Source: JANOAR01 sp031411235 (GTDB taxonomy: Bacteria > Verrucomicrobiota > Verrucomicrobiia > Verrucomicrobiales > Verrucomicrobiaceae). From it: a DNA stretch of 13,429 nt. Location of the stretch: positions 1 through 13,429 of the forward strand of contig JANOAR010000038.1 of assembly GCA_031411235.1 (NCBI GenBank), given 5' to 3'. The translations under genes were made by a program, and so were the position numbers. Numbering within the stretch: position 1 is the stretch's first letter; every line of letters begins with the position of its first letter. The notes beneath the pieces were generated by a model, which saw nothing but the letters and a program-made list of their open reading frames with translations, did no database searches and was not told where the DNA came from. This document shows positions 7,781-13,429 of the stretch, one piece after another.

Positions 7781-8670
7781 AGCTCCTTTTCCACAAAAAC
7801 AAGATGGGCTACGACCATGTAACCCACCACGTACAGCGCTGCAAAGCCCGTCATGATCCCCACATCCGCCAGGATGACGGGCGTGCCACTCACCACCGCA
7901 TTCACCACCGGATCGAACAACCCCAAGTCAGGGCAAACCACCGCCAGCACTGCTGCTGCCGCACGATCTCCCCAGCTCGAGCCGCCGCTCATAAAGTAGT
8001 CGCGCAGCAGCTCCTGGCCGAGCCCCAGGATGGCAAAGCACATCGAAGTCATCACCGTAAAGAGCATCGAACTCGCGATGCACGAAATAAGCAGCGTGAT
8101 GCCAGCGAGCACCGCAGCTTGGCAAAAGATGGCCCACGTCGCCGTGTGCAGTCCCCAGGTGAGCCCTTGCTGTGCCACACTCGCCGTCACCTTGGCCACA
8201 TCCTCCAGCAGCGGCGCTGCGCCTTGCATCTGCTGCAAGCTCGCCAACGCATCTTGTAAAACCATGCCCTGGCGCACCCACAGCACGAGGCTGAACATCG
8301 CATCCATCACCACCAATCCACAGCCGATCACCACCAGCACACCGAGCAGCTTGCCCAGCAAATAGTCCACCCGTGGCACGGGCTTCGCCAGGATGGTGTA
8401 GAGCGTGCGATCCTCCATATCCTTCGGCAGCAGCAGCGCCGTCGCGACGATAGCCATCACGCTGGCAAAGAAGCGCAGCGCACCAAAGCACACATTCTTG
8501 AGCAAATTCATCTGCTGCTCCTGCGCCACCGTGGAGAAGGCAAAACCCGCACCCACAACGAGGAGACAAAACACCAGCAGGAAGAACAAAATCCTCATGC
8601 GAACAAGCTGCGTCACCGTGCTCATCGCGAGAACCCAAATGCGGGGTAAAGAGAAGGAATGGAAAGGCAT
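7777..8670 (-). CDS. ABC-2 type transporter permease
   Basis: The product is 297 residues with about six hydrophobic segments (roughly 26-46, 60-80, 105-130, 180-205, 205-225, 265-290). The pattern LLPKDMEDRTLYTILAKPVPRVDYLLGK after the second helix matches the cytoplasmic coupling region of ABC-2 permeases (NosY/Gld-type), including the common E(D)R(T)LxxILaKPvsR form. Between helices 3 and 4 lies an external loop of about 50 residues (QDALASLQQMQGAAP and following). The ATG at 8670 is chosen because the family starts near the first helix; a TTG at 8709 would add 13 residues. It ends in an ATGA overlap with the TPR-like gene. No ATP-binding subunit is present in the window, so it must be encoded elsewhere or just be absent from this locus. 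The cargo is unknown. Confidence 0.85.
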   Translation of the reverse strand: MPFHSFSLPRIWVLAMSTVTQLVRMRILFFLLVFCLLVVGAGFAFSTVAQEQQMNLLKNVCFGALRFFASVMAIVATALLLPKDMEDRTLYTILAKPVPRVDYLLGKLLGVLVVIGCGLVVMDAMFSLVLWVRQGMVLQDALASLQQMQGAAPLLEDVAKVTASVAQQGLTWGLHTATWAIFCQAAVLAGITLLISCIASSMLFTVMTSMCFAILGLGQELLRDYFMSGGSSWGDRAAAAVLAVVCPDLGLFDPVVNAVVSGTPVILADVGIMTGFAALYVVGYMVVAHLVFVEKEL

Positions 8671-8735
8671 ACGAAGGAAGGTACCACATAGCGCAGTCGG
8701 CCCACCCAACGCTACAAAGATTTCAGCGCTCGCCG

Positions 8736-11700
8736 CTACTCTCCGCGCAGAAACGCCAGCAAGTCGGCCATCTGCTGCTTGTTGATCGCCGCCTCCAGCC
8801 CCGGCGGCATCAGCGTGCGATCCAGGCTGGTCATCTTGGCGATGTTGTTGCGAGCGATTTCCTCATTCAGCCCAGGGCCTTTTAAAGTGACGCCACTCGC
8901 GCTCTCAGCAGCGACGAGCCCGACCAAGATTTTGCCATCCTTGGTGTCGATCTGGTAGCTGCTCCAGCGAGCCTCGCACATGCGGTTCGGATCGAGGATG
9001 TCGCTCAGCAAAGCCTCGGGAGCCTTGGTGCGCACGTCGGTGATGTCCGGCCCGACCTCCACTCCCTCACCGCGCACCTTGTGGCAGGCGATGCAGATGC
9101 TCTGGAAGATAACGTGCCCGCGCTTGCCATCGCCCTTCATCGCAAGGGCGCTCGTGTAGTCTTTGATCACCGCCGCACGGTCTTCGCTCGGCTTGCCAAA
9201 CACTCGCTCCGCAATGGCCCGCAACTCAGGCGTGCCGGCCTTTAGGAAACGCCAGCGCGTCTCAGCATCCGCGAGGCCCTTGGGTATCTCGCCGCGCTCC
9301 ATTTTGGCAAACACCTCCGTCGGATTGGCCGAGATTAGCGAAGCAAACACCTCGCGCTTCGACGCTGGCCCAAGCGTGGGTAGCAGCGCGTAAAGCAGCG
9401 GCGTGAGCTTTTTCACGCTCATCTTCTTCACCACACCCATCGCCGCCGCTTGCAACTCCGCAGGCTGATCAGCAGCCAGCAGGGATTTCAAAATGGGCTC
9501 CACCTGAGCCTGCGGACGCTGCGCGAGCAGCGGGATAACCGCGAGCCGCTGATCGAGCGGAGCGCTGGCATCAGCGATGGTCACGTCCGCCTGTGCGAGG
9601 AGGGCGGCGATCTCTTTGGCCGCTTCGGCAAACTCAGCGGGCGGCTTGGCGATGAGTTCCGCGAGAGACTTGAAGTCGAGTTTGCCGCCTGACTTGGGCA
9701 GGCCTTCAGCAAGACCTTGAAGGAGCGCGGGCTTCCACCAGAGGAGTTGGCCGGGGGTGTCGAGCAGAGGTTGCAGGCATTTGGTAAACTGCTGCTTGTT
9801 CCCGATTGCTTCGCTAAGATTGCCGAGGGTGGTATTCGCAATCTGCTTCACAAAGTCATACTTGGGCTTCGAGTAGGATTTGCTGGCTGGTGACGAGAGG
9901 AACCACTGTGTCAGGGATCCTGTCATTTGGCCTTCGTATAAACGAGGATTGGCGGAAAGCACGGCTCGGTGAATCCAGGGATCATCTGGGAAGTCTTGTA
10001 AAGCAGCCTGTTGGTACTGCTCAATGCCTGGACGCGGATAAGAGCCTGCTTGAACCAGCAGATCAAAGACGGCGAGAGTATCGTGAGCTGTGGCGAGTCG
10101 AGGAAACAATGGCCCATCACTCTCATTGCCTATTCTCATAAAGGCTGCACTGAGACGTGTGCTGGCCATGGTGAACGGGACGAGTTTGCTATACACTGAC
10201 TCCATCAATGGACTCAAGGTGCCTGTGGGCTTGGTTTGCCGCTGGGCCGAATTATTCGCTGCTTTACTGTCGAGAAGCGTCATTGAGTGCAGCGTAAACA
10301 AATCAGCCAAGGGAGCTGAATCCATCGCTTGCCAAAAAGCCAGGTTGGAAAAGGCGTCTGTTTCCAACAACAACCGCTGCGCCGTCTCCCGCTGCCAGGC
10401 ATTCTCATGCCCCAGCCAGGCCACCTGTCCCGCGATGTCTTTGGGGGCGGCTTTGATAGGATTGGCCTTCTTCCCCTTCGGCACCACGCGCCAGATGCGC
10501 CCTTCGTTCTCGCCTTTCCGCATGTCGTGGGTCTTCACGAACTCCTCGGGGAAGAAGCGCGCGTGGTCGATGTACTGGCGGTACATGTCGCAGATGTAGA
10601 TCGCACCATCGGGGCCGTAGGTCATGCTGACGGGGCGTGTCCACTCGTCGCGGCTGCGGAAGAACTCGGTGTGATCGCCTTGTTTGAGCGCTTTCAAACT
10701 CGCGCCATTGGGCTCGATTTTGTAGCGGCTCACCAACTGCCCGGTGGGATCACAAGTGAAGACATCGTTCTTCAACTCGGGCATCAGGTCGCCGCGATAG
10801 ACGCCGAGGCCGCAGGCGGCGGTGTTCGTTCCGGCATGGGCATCGGCGGTGGTGTGGCTGCGGATGAGTGGATAGATGCGCGAGTCGCTGCCATACGGGG
10901 CGATGTTTTCCCAGCCTTCAGCGATGCCAGCGTGGGGATTGCGAATGACCGCCTCGTAGGGCATGACGGCGAACATGACGGGGCTGCGATTGGAGCAACT
11001 GAAGTGATGCCCCCAGTCATCGAAGGCCCCGCCATACTGGCCGAAGCCGCTGACGGGCTCGATTTTGTTGGTGGCTGGATCCCAGCGGAAGTTAGTCCGT
11101 GTGACCACGGTCGAAGTTGGAAGATGGGAGATGGAAGATGGCGACTGAGATCCACTGGACTTCGCTGGGGTATTCCCATCCTCGGCGCGCAGCGCCTCGG
11201 TCGGATAGATTTCTTTGCTATCGATGCCGTTGCAGAAGTAGATGCAGTTGTCCAAACCCCAGCGCGGGGCACTGACTTGGAGTTGCGCGTGTTTGGGGTT
11301 GAAGCCTTTGATGAGCGCCTCGCGCACATCGGCTTTGCCATCGCCATCGGTGTCCTTGAGCCACAGCACTTCGGTGCGCGTGGTGGCTACGAGCCCGCCT
11401 TTATAAGGCAGCAGGCCCTGAACGAAGTCCATGTCGTCGGCGAAGGTGACGGCGCGATCCATGCGGCCATCGCCGTTGTCGTCGATGAGCTGCTGGATAC
11501 GGCTCAAATGCTTGCCGCCAGCGGGATTGCCGAGCGGATAGTCCATCATGTCGGCGACATAGAAGCGGCCTTCGGCGTCCCAGGTGACTTCGACGGGATC
11601 GCGGACGAAGGGTTCGCAGGCGACGAGCTGGGCCTCATACGGGCCATCGAGTTCGATAGCGGCTAGCGACTTCTCGGGCGACCACGCGGCATCTCGGGAT

Positions 11701-12560
11701 TCCAGTACGTCGATGTTGCTGCCGCCGCTGGCTTGGATGGCGCTCCACTTCTCTTTGAATTCGCCGAGAGGATGCAATTCATAACGACGCACGATCATCT
11801 CTGCGCCTTCGGTTTGCAGGCAAAGGCGGCCCTCGCTGGGCTTGGCGTCGAAGGCTTCATTCACGAGGATGCCGTTGACGAAGTATTGCAGCGTGTCGCC
11901 CTTGGCGATGACTTCGAGGCGGTTCCATTCGCCGCTGGGGCTATCCACATCTTTGCGGCCACGGAAGCCTTTTTTATCGGCCCAGTCCACATCGCGATGC
12001 TCCCAGTTGATGCGGCCCTTGGTGACGAGTTGGCGGGGCTCGCCTTTCTTCCAGATTTTTTCTTTGTCACGGTCGAGGGCGAACTCAGCCGTGAGCGAGG
12101 TGGTCAGCTCGGTGCCGTCGGCGAGCTTGGGCGAGAGCACGAGTATATCGCCCGTGCCGCCCTCGATGATTTGGCATTCGATGCTGGCCATCCAAGTGTC
12201 GGAGTAGGCCCCGTGCGGGCCGTAGGCGTGGAGGAGGATGCCGTTGTCGCGGGCTTTGTCCTCGCGCTTGCCAAAGGTTTTCTCCGTCCACTTGTATTCG
12301 AGCACGAGGTGGTAGTCGCGGTAGCTGTCCTTGGTGACGACGTAGCCGTAGCCGCGACCGCTGGCGCGAAAGGTGCCGTCGGGCAGGAAGCTCCACACGT
12401 CCTTGGGCTCATCGTGGATCTCGAGCTTGTTGTTGACGTGATACTCAACGGCTCCTGACTTGATGAGGTCGAGGACATTAATGGTCTGCTTCACAGGCTC
12501 GGCGGCACGGGCGGTGAAGGCGAGGCCGAGGACAATAGCGAGGGCGGATAGGACTCTCAT
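8736..12560 (-). CDS. DUF1080 / PVC-type CxxCH haem-binding protein with propeller, HEAT region and C-terminal cytochrome c
   Basis: This 1274-residue exported protein has a signal peptide (MRVLSALAIVLGLAFTARA). Domains in order: a DUF1080 beta-sandwich (about 25-265), with WSFLPDGTFRASGRGYGYVV, NGILLHAYGPHG, QIIEGGTGDILV and a closing EGAEMIVRRYELHPL; a PVC-type beta-propeller (about 290-710), with DPVEVTWDAEGRFYVADM, DDNGDGRMDRAVTFADDM and RPVSMTYGPDGAIYICDMYR; a helical HEAT-like stretch (about 720-1130); and a c-type cytochrome with CIACH (Cys1156, Cys1159, His1160) and a likely axial Met1251 in MPPG. Proteins of the DUF1080 family include 3-keto-disaccharide hydrolases, so this one may couple keto-sugar handling to electron transfer in the periplasm; that is inference. 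Two oddities: a heptanucleotide repeat near residues 474-483, and a stretch of less GC-rich sequence at about 9780-10350. The ATG at 12560 gives an ideal signal peptide. The permease gene follows after 65 bp. Confidence 0.93.
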   Translation of the reverse strand: MRVLSALAIVLGLAFTARAAEPVKQTINVLDLIKSGAVEYHVNNKLEIHDEPKDVWSFLPDGTFRASGRGYGYVVTKDSYRDYHLVLEYKWTEKTFGKREDKARDNGILLHAYGPHGAYSDTWMASIECQIIEGGTGDILVLSPKLADGTELTTSLTAEFALDRDKEKIWKKGEPRQLVTKGRINWEHRDVDWADKKGFRGRKDVDSPSGEWNRLEVIAKGDTLQYFVNGILVNEAFDAKPSEGRLCLQTEGAEMIVRRYELHPLGEFKEKWSAIQASGGSNIDVLESRDAAWSPEKSLAAIELDGPYEAQLVACEPFVRDPVEVTWDAEGRFYVADMMDYPLGNPAGGKHLSRIQQLIDDNGDGRMDRAVTFADDMDFVQGLLPYKGGLVATTRTEVLWLKDTDGDGKADVREALIKGFNPKHAQLQVSAPRWGLDNCIYFCNGIDSKEIYPTEALRAEDGNTPAKSSGSQSPSSISHLPTSTVVTRTNFRWDPATNKIEPVSGFGQYGGAFDDWGHHFSCSNRSPVMFAVMPYEAVIRNPHAGIAEGWENIAPYGSDSRIYPLIRSHTTADAHAGTNTAACGLGVYRGDLMPELKNDVFTCDPTGQLVSRYKIEPNGASLKALKQGDHTEFFRSRDEWTRPVSMTYGPDGAIYICDMYRQYIDHARFFPEEFVKTHDMRKGENEGRIWRVVPKGKKANPIKAAPKDIAGQVAWLGHENAWQRETAQRLLLETDAFSNLAFWQAMDSAPLADLFTLHSMTLLDSKAANNSAQRQTKPTGTLSPLMESVYSKLVPFTMASTRLSAAFMRIGNESDGPLFPRLATAHDTLAVFDLLVQAGSYPRPGIEQYQQAALQDFPDDPWIHRAVLSANPRLYEGQMTGSLTQWFLSSPASKSYSKPKYDFVKQIANTTLGNLSEAIGNKQQFTKCLQPLLDTPGQLLWWKPALLQGLAEGLPKSGGKLDFKSLAELIAKPPAEFAEAAKEIAALLAQADVTIADASAPLDQRLAVIPLLAQRPQAQVEPILKSLLAADQPAELQAAAMGVVKKMSVKKLTPLLYALLPTLGPASKREVFASLISANPTEVFAKMERGEIPKGLADAETRWRFLKAGTPELRAIAERVFGKPSEDRAAVIKDYTSALAMKGDGKRGHVIFQSICIACHKVRGEGVEVGPDITDVRTKAPEALLSDILDPNRMCEARWSSYQIDTKDGKILVGLVAAESASGVTLKGPGLNEEIARNNIAKMTSLDRTLMPPGLEAAINKQQMADLLAFLRGE
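11114..11141. repeat. heptanucleotide tandem repeat inside the cytochrome gene
   Basis: Four consecutive 7-bp units read on the plus strand: AAGTTGG, AAGATGG, GAGATGG, AAGATGG. The consensus is RAGATGG with one divergent copy. On the coding strand they give the Ser/Pro-rich stretch SSISHLPTS. The stretch interrupts the propeller just before the conserved TRTNFRWDP and forms part of a low-complexity insert of about 30 residues. Confidence 0.85.
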
Positions 12561-12686
12561 GGTGGGGGAGAGTTACGCCGGGCAGGGGAGTGGTCTTGTC
12601 GCGGGTGTGGACGGACGTAGCTCTCCGTGCCAGCGCGGCTTGATGGAAGTTCTCGACTGCTAGTCTCCATCATGCAACGTTCCCGC
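12561..12686. promoter_or_regulatory. divergent intergenic region (cytochrome gene / toxin-antitoxin locus)
   Basis: This 126-bp gap separates two divergent starts, so promoters for both directions should lie here. A loose match TTGATG (12640-12645) with TAGTCT (12661-12666) has only 15 bp between the elements and is weak. No clear palindrome for antitoxin autoregulation was found by eye. Confidence 0.3.
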
Positions 12687-12911
12687 ATGACCACGACGCC
12701 GTTGAAGCCTCTAACGACTTCTGAAAAAAATGAAGCTGCCCGCCAGAAACTGCGGCAGATGGGTATTCAACTAGCTCCCAAGGACGCTTGGAAGCAGAGC
12801 TTCGGGAGCATGAAGGATTGCGAGTATTTTGATGAGGCAATCCGTATTGGAGCGGCCTGGCGGGCAGAGGAAAATCGAAAGTCACTTCTCGGAGACGATG
12901 CTGATTCTTGA
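12687..12911 (+). CDS. putative type II antitoxin paired with VapC-like toxin
   Basis: The product has 74 residues, starting MTTTPLKPLTTSEKNEAARQ and ending FDEAIRIGAAWRAEENRKSL plus a short acidic tail (GDDADS). Small size, high charge, and an end that overlaps the PIN toxin start by 14 bp are typical of a type II antitoxin. Its C-terminal helix (EAIRIGAAWRAEENRK) resembles the toxin-wrapping tails found in many PIN antitoxins. The DNA-binding fold is not recognisable. In-frame ATGs at 12672 and the earlier start at 12627 are possible; 12687 is chosen because the extra residues look untranslated. No Shine-Dalgarno stands out. It would normally neutralise the toxin and repress the operon. With the toxin broken, it may be a relic or may act on related toxins encoded elsewhere. 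Confidence 0.65.
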   Translation: MTTTPLKPLTTSEKNEAARQKLRQMGIQLAPKDAWKQSFGSMKDCEYFDEAIRIGAAWRAEENRKSLLGDDADS

Positions 12912-13305
12912 TACCAATCACTATTCCGAATTTGTCCGCGAGAGTGAGCTAGGCTTCCGGCTCCGCCAGCGAATGCAGGCCGCTGGCGATGATGGGTTCC
13001 TGACGGTGGTAACTGCGGGCGAGGTGATGAAAGGATGGCTAGGGGCGATTCAAATTCACAGACAACCTGATCGCGGGGTGCGCTCGTATCGCCAGTTTTA
13101 AGACAGCCTGAAGGATCTCGCCCGATGGGATATACTGCCTTGGTCGTCCGATGCCGCAGACCTATTCGACCAGCTCAAGGCGCAAAAAATTAACATCGGC
13201 ACGATGGATCTTCGCATCGCGAGCATCGCCTTGGAATATGATGCCACGGTGCTCACGCGCAACCTTCGTGACTTCCGCCAAGTGCCGGACGCAGTGCCTC
13301 ATTGA
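12898..13305 (+). pseudogene. VapC-like PIN-domain toxin interrupted by an in-frame stop
   Basis: The frame from the ATG at 12898 starts MLILDTNHYSEFV (Asp5) and has TAGEVMKGW (Glu42), both standard PIN active-site positions. A TAA at codon 68 (13099-13101) then ends it. The same frame continues without other interruption to a TGA at 13303-13305, through DILPWSSDAADLFDQL, INIGTMDLRIASIAL (Asp104) and TRNLRDFRQVP (Asp125), which are the late PIN motifs. Full length would be 134 residues plus one at the stop, normal for VapC ribonucleases, which cleave tRNA or rRNA. The shortened product of 67 residues lacks Asp104 and should be inactive. TAA differs by one base from TAC or TAT (Tyr), a simple nonsense change. 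GGAG lies 3 nt before the ATG, inside the antitoxin gene. The last residues after RQVP differ from the usual family ending. Confidence 0.85.
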
Positions 13306-13394
13306 AAAGGACACCGAAAGGGTAGCGACCGGGAGGCAGGGATAGAGTCGATGCCTCATAAATGAGGACACCGTGGCTGATGGAGCCACGACTG
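13306..13394. other. intergenic stretch with short repeats after the toxin pseudogene
   Basis: GGACACCG occurs twice in the same orientation (13309-13316 and 13366-13373), with a palindrome CCTCAT-AA-ATGAGG (13354-13367) running into the second copy. A further hairpin, GTGGCT/AGCCAC with a five-base loop, spans 13373-13389. It is not followed by a T run, so it is unlikely to be an intrinsic terminator. Repeats of this kind can mark the end of an insertion sequence, but the rest of any element is outside the window. Confidence 0.45.
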
Positions 13395-13429
13395 ATGAAA
13401 AAGAGCCTTGAAGACTACACGCGAGTGAT
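13395..13429 (+). CDS. start of an unidentified gene (runs off the right edge)
   Basis: An ATG at 13395 opens a frame reading MKKSLEDYTRV before the window ends. GGAG at 13382-13385 lies 9 nt upstream, a good ribosome-binding spacing and better than most starts in this window. Eleven residues are too few to identify a family. It could be a transposase or other gene of an element whose end lies in the repeat-bearing stretch just upstream, but this is a guess. Confidence 0.35.
   Translation, partial: MKKSLEDYTRV

Noticed and set aside
10329..11666. 445-residue open frame on the plus strand
   Set aside because: It lies wholly antisense to the well-supported DUF1080-cytochrome gene, and its translation matches no family I recognise; long antisense frames are common in GC-rich coding DNA.
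11733..12458. 241-residue open frame on the plus strand
   Set aside because: It is antisense to the DUF1080 domain; the Ala/Val/Glu-rich translation shows no domain.
12898..13101. short 67-residue PIN protein as a genuine mini-toxin
   Set aside because: It lacks the later acidic residues needed for a PIN active site, and the missing half is encoded in frame right after the stop.
13373..13389. hairpin as a terminator for the toxin-antitoxin operon
   Set aside because: The stem is good, but no T run follows and a ribosome-binding site overlaps it.

Overview
The window looks like chromosomal DNA from a member of the Verrucomicrobia (PVC superphylum), probably near Prosthecobacter/Verrucomicrobium. 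The evidence is its GC-rich composition, weak Shine-Dalgarno sequences, a 1274-residue PVC-type CxxCH haem protein fused to a DUF1080 domain, a large secreted Ig-like/BACON protein of verrucomicrobial type, and a PIN-PhoH protein. The placement rests on family knowledge only; no marker gene is present.

Layout. Positions 1-1020 (minus strand) hold a two-gene unit: a small DUF3307 membrane protein, followed 13 bp later by an alkaline phosphatase/nucleotide pyrophosphatase-type enzyme (EboF-like) cut by the window edge. Divergent from it, 1147-2796 (plus) encodes an ArnT-like GT-C glycosyltransferase. That gene converges on a PIN-PhoH ATPase gene (2818-4410, minus), leaving only 21 bp between the stop codons. 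From 2818 to 12560 every gene is on the minus strand. In transcription order they are: the DUF1080-propeller-HEAT-cytochrome c protein (12560-8736), an ABC-2 type permease (8670-7777), a TPR-like membrane-anchored protein overlapping it by ATGA (7780-7010), a secreted multidomain Ig-like/BACON protein (6964-4604), and PhoH (4410-2818). The permease and TPR-like gene are almost certainly translated together. The secreted protein lies 45 bp further on and may be in the same transcript.

At the right end (plus strand) is a type II toxin-antitoxin locus: a small antitoxin overlapping by 14 bp a VapC-like PIN toxin. The toxin is broken by an in-frame TAA at codon 68, although the remaining 67 codons to the natural stop keep the PIN motifs. 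After it come short repeats and the first 11 codons of an ORF that leaves the window.

No rRNA, tRNA, CRISPR array or complete mobile element was seen. No gene-free stretch exceeds about 200 bp. I see no clearly new defence or mobile system. The items most worth a second look are the interrupted toxin and its odd 3' junction, the heptanucleotide tandem repeat inside the cytochrome gene, and the permease/TPR/secreted-protein cassette.
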